From the NCBI RefSeq assembly GCF_014697585.1, contig NZ_JACJSB010000010.1:1-64000 (forward strand): a stretch of DNA of 64,000 bases. The letters are read 5' to 3'. Below the pieces are notes generated by a model. It saw nothing but the letters and a program-made list of their open reading frames with translations. It made no database searches and was not told the origin of the DNA. The stretch is from Dolichospermum sp. FACHB-1091 (GTDB taxonomy: Bacteria; Cyanobacteriota; Cyanobacteriia; Cyanobacteriales; Nostocaceae). The first letter of the stretch is position 1. Each line of letters opens with the position of its first letter. This document shows, one piece after another, positions 9,801 through 19,966 of the stretch. The position numbers and the translations under genes were made by a program.

Positions 9801-10605
9801 AACCGTAAGTTTGAAACAAAAAATAGAGCAATCCTCTAAACTTTTAAAAGAATTTGATATTAATATTAATAGAGGTTTGCTTACTGGACTAAATGCAGCT
9901 TTTATTATCAATGAGGAAACTAAAAATCAATTAATTGCTGAAAGTTCTAATTCTGCTGAAATAATTCAGCCAATTTTAAGAGGTAGAGACTTAAAAAAAT
10001 ATAGTTATGAATTTTCTGGATTTTATCTCATTAATACACATAACGGAGTTGCAAAAAATAATATTGAGAGAATTAAAGTTAAAGAAAATTATCCATTTAT
10101 CTATAATTATCTGCTTTCTTTTCTTCCTGAAATAAAACAACGACAAGATCAGGGTCAGCATTGGACAAATCTTAGAAATTGCGCTTATTTAGAAGATTTT
10201 CATAAACCTAAAATTGTTTGGGGTGAAATTTCTGATCAACCCAAATTTGCTTTTGATGACTCTAACTATTATGCTGAAGCTACTACATTTTTAATGACTG
10301 GTGAAAAACTTAAATATTTGTTAGCAATTTTAAATTCAAAACTATCAGAATGGTATTTTAACCAGATTTCAACTACTACAGGAATGGGTACAAATAGATG
10401 GAAAAAGTATAAAATTGAAATGTTACCCATTAAAGAACCTACGGAAACTGAAGAATTGTTATTAGAAACAATAGTTAATCAAATCCTCGCTGCTAAAAAA
10501 TCAGATCCAAAAGCAGATACAACTGCATTAGAAGCAGAAATAGATCAGTTAGTTTATCAACTTTATGAACTAACAGCAGAAGAGATAAAAATTATAGCAG
10601 GATAA
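6823..10605 (+). CDS. Type IIG-like restriction-modification enzyme (Eco57I/TaqI-type MTase)
   Basis: 1260 residues. A single chain likely to carry both cleavage and adenine-N6 methylation. The N-terminal region shows a PD-(D/E)xK-like nuclease core, D75 ... E93-A-K95 (DLVIYN ... VGVILEAKK). Methyltransferase motif I is DPAVGSGHF (548-556) and motif IV is NPPY (844-847), the signature of gamma-class N6-adenine enzymes. The region after about residue 1000 (INRGLLTGLNAAFI, LRGRDLKKY, WGEISDQPKF) is the TaqI-like target-recognition part. Base composition is visibly AT-richer than the neighbours and I see no HIP1 octamer in it, consistent with transfer. No separate S, R or BREX/DISARM gene is near. 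A palindromic repeat is inserted in frame at residues 661-673. Confidence 0.88.
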   Translation: MINNKIQPRQALNKGFLRIKPIRNEFEIFKRNLITLINQIDENEREEFHKNILTDFLKNTYYGADYLINIKASNDLVIYNGKDTKSSVGVILEAKKVNNNEMLKVDNLNTKALQQLVLYFLRERITNKNPEIRYLIATNIYEWFVFDATIFENLFAQNTQLVKQFNDFEEKRLSNSRTDFFYKEIAQPAIDEIQNQLVFTHFDIRDYQQYLINQNPENDQKLIPLFKLFSPQHLLKLPTTNDSNSLNKNFYSELLHILGLTEIKEGSKKLIQRKSIHEREQGSLIENTITRLQELRKIDRLENSEQFGENTEDRLFNVSLELVITWINRILFLKLLESQLINYHQGNKSFAFLNLAKIQDFGNLNRLFFGVLSHKPEEREKHIKNLVANIPYLNSSLFEVSEIEHQTIVISNLVNDEKLSIFNQTVLKDNHDHKRTGKLKALEYIFEFLDAYDFSSEGTEEIQEESKTLINASVLGLIFEKINGYKDGSFFTPGFITMYMCRETIRRAVLQKFREIKGWNCKNIDELYDRITDKKEANQIINSLKICDPAVGSGHFLVSALNEIITIKSELKILLDKQGRTLRDYHLEIENDELIITDDDGKFFTYNPKNPESRRIQETLFYEKQTIIENCLFGVDINPNSVKICRLRLWIELLKNAYYKTSPLTPLLQGEGNLGELQTLPNIDINIKTGNSLISRFPLNWDLRTILKKSDWNIESYRNAIKTYLHPDNKDQKQEMERLINDIKGNISTEISSNDPNIEKRNQKIAELRHLRDQKSLFVESKAEAKSRQKKQEKLEQEINQLNAEIEDKKSGKFYQNAFEWRFEFPEVLNDEGDFIGFDVVIGNPPYISLSKIKEKNQTAYFQNNYQTYTKGADIYCLFYEKGSCLLRKEGFLTYITSNSWLKTIYGDLLKKYLIENLQPQTLLNIEDMQIFEEATVESNIIILKKDQVNEFFDVASLNNNYLIGSSLDEYFDKNCFQFIIPNTSEWIIGNQETVSLKQKIEQSSKLLKEFDININRGLLTGLNAAFIINEETKNQLIAESSNSAEIIQPILRGRDLKKYSYEFSGFYLINTHNGVAKNNIERIKVKENYPFIYNYLLSFLPEIKQRQDQGQHWTNLRNCAYLEDFHKPKIVWGEISDQPKFAFDDSNYYAEATTFLMTGEKLKYLLAILNSKLSEWYFNQISTTTGMGTNRWKKYKIEMLPIKEPTETEELLLETIVNQILAAKKSDPKADTTALEAEIDQLVYQLYELTAEEIKIIAG
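8803..8841 (+). repeat. In-frame palindromic repeat inside the RM gene
   Basis: CCCCTCTCCT (8816-8825) and AGGAGAGGGG (8829-8838) form a perfect 10-bp stem with a 3-base loop. The insert is translated as TSPLTPLLQGEGN, a peptide recurrent in cyanobacterial proteins because it comes from a small dispersed DNA repeat. It lies between the MTase motifs I and IV. Confidence 0.8.
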
Positions 10606-10650
10606 ACACCACAAATCTTATCTAAAAGATAAAGCAATTCCCGGTGTTAC

Positions 10651-10758
10651 ATACAGCACTTCCCGATGTTATAAGGTACAAGAACCCCACCCCCAACCCC
10701 CTCCCCGCAAGCGAGGAGGGGGCTTAAGATGTACCTTATAAGAGCGGAAACCCCTGTA
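10651..10758. repeat. Dispersed GC-rich repeat, copy B (inverted to copy A)
   Basis: Starts ATACAGCACTTCCCGATGTT and ends AAGAGCGGAAACCCCTGTA, the reverse complement of the borders of the element at 3896-4052. The CCCCTCCCCGCaagcGAGGAGGGGG centre is a strong hairpin. A degraded related end (TTGTACCTCATCAGAACGG...GCTGTA) lies at about 10806-10838. The rest of the 312-bp gap after the RM gene holds nothing else I recognise. Confidence 0.75.
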
Positions 10759-10860
10759 TTTAGCGGGCAAGATGCCCGCACCACAAGAGTTTCATGATTC
10801 AACTTTGTACCTCATCAGAACGGAAAACGCTGTAAAGCTATGAAATTAAAATAAAATACC

Positions 10861-10892
10861 AATAAAATAGGGTGGACAAAATCGCCCACCCT
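10861..10892 (-). terminator. Rho-independent terminator of atpD-atpC
   Basis: On the minus strand AGGGTGG...CCACCCT (10869-10892) forms a 7-bp GC-rich stem about 26 bases after the atpC stop and is followed by ATTTTATT. Position and shape fit an intrinsic terminator. Confidence 0.6.
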
Positions 10893-10917
10893 GAAAATCC
10901 AGCAGTTGTAATTAAAT

Positions 10918-11331
10918 TTACACCAAACCACCAGCAGCTTGAAAACGAGCGCGGGCGCGTTTTAATGCTTTTGTAGCCTGGATTTGTGCTTGACGATCTT
11001 CTGGTTTAACTTGACTTAGAGTAGTTTGTGCTTTATTAAATGCAGTGCGAGCTTCTTCAAGTTTAATTGTGTCGCCCCGTTCCGCACCGTTGACTAGAAT
11101 TGTCACTTCATCTTCATCAACTTCAGCAAAACCGCCTAAAAGAGCGATCGCTTGCCAGTTGGCATTTTTATTAGCCCGAACACGCATAACACCAATATCT
11201 AAAGCTGTTAACATGGGGGCGTGTCCACTCAGGACACCTAACTGACCAGTAGTGCTAGGTAAAACTACTTCATCAGCTTCAGCATCCCAAACGATTTTAT
11301 CTGGGGAAATTACACGAACGGTCAGAGTCAT
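10918..11331 (-). CDS. atpC: ATP synthase F1 epsilon subunit
   Basis: 137 residues, the normal length. It is the regulatory subunit on the central stalk of the thylakoid/cytoplasmic-membrane ATP synthase. The beta-sandwich domain begins MTLTVRVISPDKIVWD and contains GQLGVLSGHAPM; the C-terminal helical hairpin (EEARTAFNKAQ ... ALKRARARFQAAGG) is present. It lies 99 bp after atpD on the same strand, the usual cyanobacterial and plastid arrangement in which beta and epsilon genes are separate from the main atp cluster. A heptamer repeat array fills the gap between the two genes. Confidence 0.97.
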   Translation of the reverse strand: MTLTVRVISPDKIVWDAEADEVVLPSTTGQLGVLSGHAPMLTALDIGVMRVRANKNANWQAIALLGGFAEVDEDEVTILVNGAERGDTIKLEEARTAFNKAQTTLSQVKPEDRQAQIQATKALKRARARFQAAGGLV

Positions 11332-11352
11332 ATTCTTTAGTTTCTACTTATG

Positions 11353-11428
11353 GTTGGTAATTGGTAATTGGTAATTGGTAATTGGTAATTGGGAGGAACT
11401 TCTTACCCATTACCCATTACCCATTAGC
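11353..11428. repeat. Heptamer array between atpD and atpC
   Basis: TAATTGG heptamers (five copies at 11353-11391) followed by CCATTAC/CCATTAG units (11405-11428). The two halves are imperfect reverse complements and could pair in the atpD-atpC mRNA. Short tandem heptamers of this kind are characteristic of filamentous cyanobacteria. Confidence 0.85.
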
Positions 11429-11430
11429 CA

Positions 11431-13270
<1,840 letters not shown>

Positions 13271-13933
13271 CTAATTAACTTTTTTCAACACAATACAGGT
13301 AACAGAAATATCTTTGAATAGCCATAAAGCATATTTCAGAGAATCAAACCAACGCAATGGTTGGTAAATGGGTAACATAAGTCGAATCAACATCGCTAGT
13401 GTATACAATATGGGCGTAGTAGTAGTTGATTTTACTAAATAACCTCCTGGGAGAATTTCCCCATTGACAATTTTGAAATCGGGAAACAGGCTACTTAATT
13501 CCTGGATACTGGGTCGAAACATTGTATCAATAGGATCGCAGTGATAAGGATATTTATAGGGAACCGTCACGAAAAGATAGCCATTTTTAGGGACAATAGA
13601 GCTAATAATTTTACTTATTTCTTCTCTGTTATTGATGTGTTCCAATAGGTTAGAACAGATAACAGATTGAATATTCATTTCTGAAAGTTTCTTTAAAAAA
13701 TCAAGGTTGCATAAGTCTCCGACGAGATCAACACCTATATCATTTTTTATGTCCGTATGAATTACTGAGTAGCCTTTTGTTCTGGCAGGTTTGAATAATA
13801 ACTCATCAATCCAGGGTTGTTCTTCTTCTCTAAATTTTTTGTTAGAACTACCAATATTTAGCATAGGGAATACACTGTTAGGATTGAGAGAATAGATAAT
13901 ATTTGCTAACCACTTAGCTTCTTCTCTGAACAT
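13271..13933 (-). CDS. Class I SAM-dependent methyltransferase
   Basis: 220 residues. The Rossmann-type SAM site is read in MLNIGSSNKKF (motif I region) and in the acidic end of strand 2 (VIHTDIKND); SNLLEHI is the usual Methyltransf_11 motif after strand 4, and GYLFVTVPY is strand 5. A hydrophobic stretch near the C terminus (ILYTLAMLIRLMLPIY) may bind membrane. The substrate cannot be told; similar genes act in sugar or lipid modification, but the neighbours give no support for a pathway. Confidence 0.75.
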   Translation of the reverse strand: MFREEAKWLANIIYSLNPNSVFPMLNIGSSNKKFREEEQPWIDELLFKPARTKGYSVIHTDIKNDIGVDLVGDLCNLDFLKKLSEMNIQSVICSNLLEHINNREEISKIISSIVPKNGYLFVTVPYKYPYHCDPIDTMFRPSIQELSSLFPDFKIVNGEILPGGYLVKSTTTTPILYTLAMLIRLMLPIYQPLRWFDSLKYALWLFKDISVTCIVLKKVN

Positions 13934-14028
13934 AATGATTTAATGTCATGTAATTTGACTATCTTAAACGAAAATCAGGATATTTTTTACTCATAAGATA
14001 TATTCATAAATTTGAGATTAATTTGAGA

Positions 14029-15468
14029 TTAATTTGAGATTTTTTTTCTCAGTTTAACTTTGATCAATAATTCATCTTTAATGCGGTTTAAAATCGAAGT
14101 TTCATTTAAAGTTGAGAGAATTTGATTAACTACTGCTTTTGGTCCATCTGGTCCCCAATTTGCACCATTTGCTAAATAAGCTTTAGTAACTTGTCCAATA
14201 CCATAAGAAGAGACACCAGCTACTCCTGCTTGAGTAATAGCTATGGATAAATAGGGTCCAATTGTCATTCCTGCGGTTGCTGTTGTTGAGATTCCTAACA
14301 AAGTTTTTAAACCACTTAAACCAAGATTTGCGAATAGTTCACTAGCACCAATACCACCCATACTCACAGCGATTTTTTGGAGTAATTTGACAGCACCAGT
14401 TTCTGTCATAGGGATACCATAAAGTTTAGATAAACCTAAAATTAAGGAAATATCTATAATGACAGCACTTAATATATCAACTACTGTAACAGGATTGAGG
14501 GCGATGGCCAATGCCTTAGTAATTACTGCTTTCCAAATCAACTGATTAGCATTTTCTTCCCTAATTATTAATTTTCGTTCTATCAATTGCTCATTCACAT
14601 GATCAGCATAAAGCATAGTATTTAAAGCCACTAAAGCCTTACCTTCACGGTGGAGAACTTCCAAAATTTTTAATTTTAGTTCTTCAACTTGCGACTTACC
14701 TTTTTTCAATTTTACACTTCTAGTACCATCAGAATTTTGTACTGCAATTCTCACCAATGGAGCAGCAGAAGCCATGACAATTTCTGCTGGTGAAAGTAAT
14801 TCTCGTACCCTATCATCTCGAATTTTTTCGTAAATTGTAATTCTGTCAGTTTCAGGATATTGATCAACTTTATTAAAGACCAAAATTATCGGTTTACCTA
14901 CTTCTCGTAATTGAGATAAAGCTAGTTGTTCAATTTTAGTCATATCTCCTGCAATCACAAACAGAATTAAATCAGCTTGTTTAGCGATTTGTTCAGCCAA
15001 AGCGGCGCGAGTTTCACCGTCTACTTCATCTAATCCGGGAGTATCAATTAATTCCACTTGAGATTGGCCGTTGCTAGGTAATGTAGCTTTCAAAGTTCCC
15101 AAAACTTCTTCACTAATACTCCAATTTACCATTTGAGCATCACGAGTCACACCATGTAAAGGACCAGTAACAAAGACCTCTTCCCCAACTAAAGCATTAA
15201 GAAGAGAAGATTTACCACGTCCTACCATCCCAAAAGCAGCAATTTGGACTACCATGCTTTCTAATTTATCTAGCATAGTTTCCAAATCGTGAATTTCAGC
15301 TTCTAAACCTAATTTTTCCCCAGGAGAAAGATCCAGATTATTCACTAAGTTTCGTAATGCGGTTTTGGCTTGTTTGTAATTAAGTTCCGCTTGGATATCG
15401 TCAAAGGTAAAAATGGCGCTGTCTAGTTCTTCTTCCCGGTTGGGGAAGGATTTAGGTATATTATTCAT
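14029..15468 (-). CDS. Dynamin/Era-like GTPase with hydrophobic C-terminal region
   Basis: 479 residues. G1 is GMVGRGKS (80-87), G3 is DTPG (142-145), G4 is NKVD (199-202). The N terminus is a helical segment and the part after residue 310 is largely hydrophobic helices rich in Gly/Ala, resembling the DUF697 region found in membrane-bound bacterial GTPases. It probably acts at a membrane as a nucleotide-driven switch or remodelling protein; the actual process is unknown. Single gene, no obvious operon partner. Confidence 0.8.
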   Translation of the reverse strand: MNNIPKSFPNREEELDSAIFTFDDIQAELNYKQAKTALRNLVNNLDLSPGEKLGLEAEIHDLETMLDKLESMVVQIAAFGMVGRGKSSLLNALVGEEVFVTGPLHGVTRDAQMVNWSISEEVLGTLKATLPSNGQSQVELIDTPGLDEVDGETRAALAEQIAKQADLILFVIAGDMTKIEQLALSQLREVGKPIILVFNKVDQYPETDRITIYEKIRDDRVRELLSPAEIVMASAAPLVRIAVQNSDGTRSVKLKKGKSQVEELKLKILEVLHREGKALVALNTMLYADHVNEQLIERKLIIREENANQLIWKAVITKALAIALNPVTVVDILSAVIIDISLILGLSKLYGIPMTETGAVKLLQKIAVSMGGIGASELFANLGLSGLKTLLGISTTATAGMTIGPYLSIAITQAGVAGVSSYGIGQVTKAYLANGANWGPDGPKAVVNQILSTLNETSILNRIKDELLIKVKLRKKISN

Positions 15469-15518
15469 TTTTTTTAAGTTTTAATACTTAATTATTTCAC
15501 CATTATTAAGAATAATTC

Positions 15519-15678
15519 TTGAAAAGGCTCATACTACATTGTGAAGTGTGGAATGTGGAATTTAAGGGAGAACAGGAACTTTCTCGGGGACAGTGGCAGA
15601 AAATTGCTTTGTCTTGTGCTTTTATGCGATCGCAGGCTGATATCTTGGTGTTAGATGAACCAACATCCGCAATATATC
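15519..15678 (+). pseudogene. ABC transporter ATPase fragment
   Basis: About 50 codons survive, reading GEQELSRGQWQKIALSCAFM (the ABC signature, normally LSGGQ) and then ILVLDEPTSA (Walker B and the following loop). The Walker A part is absent and the frame runs into a MITE right after DEPTSA. The type with GQWQKIALARA is that of exporter-like ABC ATPases. Non-functional. Confidence 0.75.
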
Positions 15679-15792
15679 AGGACTTACGCAAAATATCTCT
15701 CAAACCCTCTCTTCTTCGTTCTCTTCGTTCCTATCCCTGACGGGACGCTCCGCGAACGTGGTTCATTATTCCGTGACTTGTGCGTAAGTCCT
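15679..15792. mobile_element. MITE with AGGACTTACGCA ends, copy 1
   Basis: Perfect 12-bp terminal inverted repeats AGGACTTACGCA (15679-15690) and TGCGTAAGTCCT (15781-15792). The flanks ATATAT/ATATAT suggest a target duplication. It is 114 bp long and encodes nothing. The same ends occur at 30399-30594. Confidence 0.85.
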
Positions 15793-15806
15793 ATATATAA
15801 GAAAAC

Positions 15807-16571
15807 TTAAGATATAACAACTTGATGTAATTCATTGGGAGTAAGATGAGAATGAACAACTTCACCATCACGAAACCAAACAATGCGCTTAGTTTGACGC
15901 GCAACTTCTGATTCATGGGTGACGATAACAACAGTAATCCCACTACTATTAAGTTCACTAAATAAATCTAATACTTCTTGGGTAGTGTGAGAATCAAGTG
16001 CGCCGGTGGGTTCGTCAGCCAGGAGAACAACGGGACGGTTGACAATGGCGCGAGCGATCGCTACTCTTTGTTGTTGTCCCCCTGATAATTGGGTCGGTTT
16101 ATTATTGAGGCGTTTTTCTAACCCGACTTTGATTAATGCTTCTGTGGCTCGTTCTTTTCTTTCCCCAGGTTTAACACCAGCATATACCATTGGTAACATG
16201 ACATTTTCTAAGGCTGTTAATTGGTTTAATAAATGGAATTGTTGAAAGACAAACCCTAGTTTTTTATTACGAATATGCGCCAATTCTGTATCACTCATTT
16301 GCGCGACATTCAAATTATCTAAATAATAACTTCCCTGACTAGGACGATCTAAACAACCGATAATATTCATGGCTGTGGATTTCCCCGAACCAGAAGGTCC
16401 CATAATCGAACAATATTCACCTTTTTCAATTACCAAATTCACCTGATTAAGTGCTTTAACTTCTATATCTCCAATTCCATAAACTTTGAAAATATCCTCT
16501 AAACAAATAATTGCTGATTCTGATGCAGTCTGGAGAGTATTCGTATCACTTATTGTAATAGTTTTATCCAT
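15807..16571 (-). CDS. ABC transporter ATP-binding protein, MacB/LolD type
   Basis: 254 residues. Walker A is GPSGSGKST (58-66), the signature LSGGQQQ begins at 162, and Walker B is VVLLADE (181-187) followed by PTGALD. The sequence [21 protein letters not shown] and the Q-loop [11 protein letters not shown] are typical of the MacB/LolD/FtsE family, which pairs with FtsX-fold permeases to drive periplasmic work or export. No permease lies next to it, so the partner must be elsewhere or the complex assembles from separate loci. Confidence 0.9.
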   Translation of the reverse strand: MDKTITISDTNTLQTASESAIICLEDIFKVYGIGDIEVKALNQVNLVIEKGEYCSIMGPSGSGKSTAMNIIGCLDRPSQGSYYLDNLNVAQMSDTELAHIRNKKLGFVFQQFHLLNQLTALENVMLPMVYAGVKPGERKERATEALIKVGLEKRLNNKPTQLSGGQQQRVAIARAIVNRPVVLLADEPTGALDSHTTQEVLDLFSELNSSGITVVIVTHESEVARQTKRIVWFRDGEVVHSHLTPNELHQVVIS

Positions 16572-16801
16572 AAAGATTTATCCTCATGCGAACTACCATT
16601 GTAGCGTACAGATTGCTGTTTGTGTGAAGATTAATTAAAACCCAGCAATTCTCATTTTCAAAAAAATGGTTCCAGGATAGCAATAAAATTCAAGATGGTG
16701 AAGTGAGTAATTGGACTATATGTGGTATCTGAAGTTACATATCTCGGTGATCAAGCCTGCTATTGAAAAAAATGTTACTTAAAATATTAACTTGATTTTA
16801 A

Positions 16802-16829
16802 TCCCCTCAACTCAAGAGTTAAGGGGTTA
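16802..16829 (-). terminator. Hairpin after ccsB
   Basis: CCCCTCAACTC and GAGTTAAGGGG form an 11-bp stem with one G-T type pair and a 3-base loop, 14 bases after the ccsB stop on the minus strand. The following T tract is weak, so the terminator call is tentative. Confidence 0.4.
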
Positions 16830-16842
16830 TTGGGTAAGATGA

Positions 16843-17892
16843 TTACAAAAACCAACCGTAGGAGTGTAAACCCTTACCCAAAAGATTTACACCCAGGTAA
16901 CAAATCCAAACCACGACAAAACCAGCAGCGGCTAAAATTGCGGGTTTTCTACCTTGCCAACCGCGAGTTATTCTAGAATGCAGATAGGCCGCGAAAACTA
17001 ACCAAGTAATTAGCGCCCAAGTTTCCTTGGGGTCCCAACTCCAGTAAGAACCCCAGGCTTCATTAGCCCAAACTCCACCAGCAATAATACCGATAGTTAA
17101 GAGGGGAAATCCTAAGCCAATAATGCGGTAACTAATATTATCCAGGGTTTCAGCTAAATTCAGGCGTTGAGGTGAAAGATTTTCAGTAGTTTTACTGGAA
17201 GTAGTTGTAACTAAATCTAAAACCGCTGTGCCATTTCCGTTGTTACTGCTTTCCATGCGTGAAAAGCCATTAGTTTCCGCAGTGTTTGCAGATGTGATTA
17301 ACTCTAACTCATCTGCTTTGATTAATTTATAACCATTACTGCGATAACCGCCATTACCAACAGAACTACCTTGTAATTGGATATTTTTTCCGCCAGTGAC
17401 AATTAAAAAAGCGATCGCTAACAATGCCCCTACCATTAAAGCAGAGTAACTTAACATCATAACACTAACGTGCATCATCAGCCAATTAGATTTCAAAGCC
17501 GGGACTAAAGGCTCTGAAACCTGCATATTTGCTGGTAGAGTCAGAGTAGCAAAAGCCGTAATTCCCATAGCTACTGGTGCGGTGACAACACCAACCAAGC
17601 GACTACGACTACTATTTTCAGCAATTAGATGTACAGCGGTAATTCCCCAAGTCAGGAAAAATAGAGACTCATAGAGATTACTAAGGGGAAAATAGCCAGC
17701 TTCTATCCATCTAGCCCCCAACAAAGTAGCCATACACAAATTAGCAATGGCCATTCCAGCCGTCCCCAAAGCCGCTGTCAGCGATAAACTCGGAAAAGCC
17801 GCCCCCACCCAGTACACCAACATTGTACAGAATAAGACAGCAAAAGAGGCGTTATCTAGCCAGTTCTGGAGTACAACCAGATTCATAAACAA
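16843..17892 (-). CDS. ccsB: Cytochrome c biogenesis protein CcsB (plastid CcsA/Ycf5 homologue)
   Basis: 349 residues. A membrane component of system II cytochrome c maturation that handles haem on the lumenal side for cytochromes f and c6. Multiple transmembrane helices are visible. The tryptophan-rich WWD-type motif reads [15 protein letters not shown], with conserved His in MMHVSVM and near the C terminus ([11 protein letters not shown]). A hydrophilic insert (about residues 170-240), of variable sequence, separates the two halves, as in other filamentous cyanobacteria. The partner Ccs1 gene is not in this window. Confidence 0.93.
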   Translation of the reverse strand: MFMNLVVLQNWLDNASFAVLFCTMLVYWVGAAFPSLSLTAALGTAGMAIANLCMATLLGARWIEAGYFPLSNLYESLFFLTWGITAVHLIAENSSRSRLVGVVTAPVAMGITAFATLTLPANMQVSEPLVPALKSNWLMMHVSVMMLSYSALMVGALLAIAFLIVTGGKNIQLQGSSVGNGGYRSNGYKLIKADELELITSANTAETNGFSRMESSNNGNGTAVLDLVTTTSSKTTENLSPQRLNLAETLDNISYRIIGLGFPLLTIGIIAGGVWANEAWGSYWSWDPKETWALITWLVFAAYLHSRITRGWQGRKPAILAAAGFVVVWICYLGVNLLGKGLHSYGWFL

Positions 17893-18042
17893 TTCTCTCC
17901 AGTGGATACTTGAAAAATCAATTGCGCTTACCTTGATCCTATCTGGTTTTGGGGATTAGTCATTGGCAAGATTAACCGTTGATTAACCTTGATAATTCAT
18001 CTGACCCCGATATTTAGATCAAAATTTAGATAAAAACCGATA

Positions 18043-18356
18043 GCCCACCTGGGAATGAATTCCCAGTCTCATAGCAAAAGTCATCTCAAGATGACTAAAT
18101 AAACCAGAAATTTTTCAGGAAACTAAAGTTTACTTTCGCTATTAGCCCTGATAGCGTAGCGTGGCGTAAGCCATAATGAATTTCAGAGCGGGTTTGAAAG
18201 CCCACCTGGGAATGAATTCCCAGTCTCATAGCAAAAGTCATCTAAAGATGACTAAATAAACCAGAAATTTTTGAGGAAACTAAAGTTTACTTTCGCTATT
18301 AGCCCTGATAGCGTAGCGTGGCGTAAGCCATAATGAATTTCAGAGCGGGTTTGAAA
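18043..18356. repeat. Direct tandem duplication of a 157-bp repeat
   Basis: Two units, 18043-18199 and 18200-18356, differ at only about two positions. Each starts GCCCACCTGGGAATGAATTC (with the palindrome CTGGGAATGAATTCCCAG), contains GATAGCGTAGCGTGGCGTAA, and ends GAGCGGGTTTGAAA. The GATAGCGTAGCGTGGCGTTA motif recurs at 55854. The remaining bases up to the COP23 gene show no gene. Confidence 0.9.
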
Positions 18357-18544
18357 GCCAACAAATAAACTGTCTGTAGCCTCAGTTGACACTAATGAGC
18401 AGTGCTAAACCCTGACTAGAGAATCACACAATTAAGCAATTTTAAATACAACTCTGTCCATAACCTGACTAAACTTGTCTACATTTAGATATAATTTAGG
18501 AGAGCAAAAGTATTAAATTAATATTGCACAAATTACCTAAAGTT

Positions 18545-19093
18545 ATGAAACAAAGGTTATTTAGTCAATGGTGCATAGGGTTGGCGCAAACCGTCACCCT
18601 AGCCTCCCTGACAGCATTAACAACCATTGCGACTACCAACCAACCCAGCCACGCTAAAGGTCAGACCTTTTACTGTGGTAAGAGTAAAGGTATACCTGTT
18701 ACCTTTGTCCGTACTCAAGATGGTAGAAAAGTAACAATAGTTCGCTGGACTTCTAATACTTACTTTCCACCACCTTGGACAGCCCAACGCCGTTGTGAGG
18801 AAGTATCACGGAGATTTCAACGGAGTAATGACAACGGTAGTCTGAAAAATATCACCACTGGGACGCTGAGAGGTGAACCGGTTGTTTGTGCTGGTACTAG
18901 CCAAAATACTGCTTGTACAAGTAATAATTTATTATTTACTCTCAAACGTGGAGTTAATCCCAGTGCTACTCTTCGCAGACTCTTAGACCGTCGGGGTTTG
19001 GCTGCTGGTAATACACTCAATGAAAGTGCAGGTGACACAATTAATATTGATTTCCAGCTTTACCTCGATAATGCCACTGTTGAACCGGATTAA
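18545..19093 (+). CDS. COP23-domain exported protein
   Basis: 182 residues from the ATG at 18545; a TTG at 18524 is also in frame but has no good ribosome site. The N terminus is a signal peptide ending near SHAKG. The rest matches the cyanobacterial COP23 domain: FYCGKSKGIPVTFVRT, then RRCEEVSRRFQ, ITTGTLRGEPVVCAG and NLLFTLKRGVNPSATLRRLL. The family is named after a 23-kDa circadian oscillating protein of Cyanothece; its biochemical role is unknown. Conserved cysteines suggest disulphides. It is 6 bp upstream of a protease gene, so the two are almost surely cotranscribed. Confidence 0.85.
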   Translation: MKQRLFSQWCIGLAQTVTLASLTALTTIATTNQPSHAKGQTFYCGKSKGIPVTFVRTQDGRKVTIVRWTSNTYFPPPWTAQRRCEEVSRRFQRSNDNGSLKNITTGTLRGEPVVCAGTSQNTACTSNNLLFTLKRGVNPSATLRRLLDRRGLAAGNTLNESAGDTINIDFQLYLDNATVEPD

Positions 19094-19099
19094 ATTAAC

Positions 19100-19966
19100 A
19101 TGATTTGGCGGATATTAAAATTTGTCGCCTGTATTGGCGGTTTGTCAATGTTGCTTTCAAGTTCGGCAGCAAGTATCAGTATTTCTGCCAGACAAAGTAG
19201 CATTATACAATCGCCAATTCCATTATCAGCAGCACAGTTACAGGAAAAAGCAACTGCAATTACTGTCAAGATATTATCAACAGATTTTTTGGGTTCAGGA
19301 ATATTACTAAATAAACAAAATTCAGTTTATACAGTATTAACAAATGCCCATGTTTTACGAGCAGATAACCCTCGTTATCGTATTCAAACACCAGATGGGG
19401 AAATCTATCAAGCAGATGTACCAAAAAATGTAAATTTCCACAATTATGATTTAGCAATATTGCAATTTTCGACTATTAAAAAATCTTATTCTGTTGCAAA
19501 TTTAGGTACTGCTCCCAAAGTAGGAGATGAGGTATTTATTGCCGGGTTTCCTATGGAGGAAGAAAGCGAAAAAATCAGCTTTGTATTTATTGGTGGTAAA
19601 GTATCTTTGGTATTATCAAAAGCTTTAGAGGCTGGTTATCAGGTGGGATATACAAATCGTTTAGAAAAGGGGATGAGTGGCGGTGCTTTATTGAATAAAC
19701 AGAGTGAGGTTGTGGGTGTAAATGGGATGCACGCTTATCCTTTATGGGATGCTCCCTCTGTGTTTGTTGATGGTTCGCAAGCAGAGGAAAAGTTACATCA
19801 GGAAATAGTGGGTTTGAGTTGGGCTATACCGATAGATATGGTTGTGCAAATGATGGGGAAAAGCCCCGGCGAATCAAATTCGCGGCTATACAAACAAAGT
19901 CCGCCTTCGCGGACTCATGAAAAATCAAAAATTTTAAACCCACGGAGGTGGGTTTTGCCTGTGTAG
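19100..19966 (+). CDS. Exported trypsin-like serine protease
   Basis: 288 residues. An N-terminal signal segment (ILKFVACIGGLSMLLSSSAAS) is followed by a chymotrypsin-fold protease with triad H84 (TNAHVL), D117 (NYDLAIL) and S193 (GMSGG). No PDZ domain follows, unlike Deg/HtrA proteases. It probably acts in the periplasm or outside. The last 35 or so residues (from GKSPGESNSRLYKQS) are encoded by a dispersed intergenic repeat that has been fused onto the gene end, so the native C terminus was probably near residue 253. It sits between a COP23 gene and a second protease. Confidence 0.88.
   Translation: MIWRILKFVACIGGLSMLLSSSAASISISARQSSIIQSPIPLSAAQLQEKATAITVKILSTDFLGSGILLNKQNSVYTVLTNAHVLRADNPRYRIQTPDGEIYQADVPKNVNFHNYDLAILQFSTIKKSYSVANLGTAPKVGDEVFIAGFPMEEESEKISFVFIGGKVSLVLSKALEAGYQVGYTNRLEKGMSGGALLNKQSEVVGVNGMHAYPLWDAPSVFVDGSQAEEKLHQEIVGLSWAIPIDMVVQMMGKSPGESNSRLYKQSPPSRTHEKSKILNPRRWVLPV

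Noticed and set aside
6823-10605. BREX PglX
   Set aside because: Size and MTase type are compatible, but no brx genes are near and the N terminus carries a PD-(D/E)xK-like nuclease motif.
15807-16571. DevA of the heterocyst DevBCA exporter
   Set aside because: The MacB/LolD type fits but no devB or devC lies adjacent, and the N terminus does not look like DevA as I recall it.
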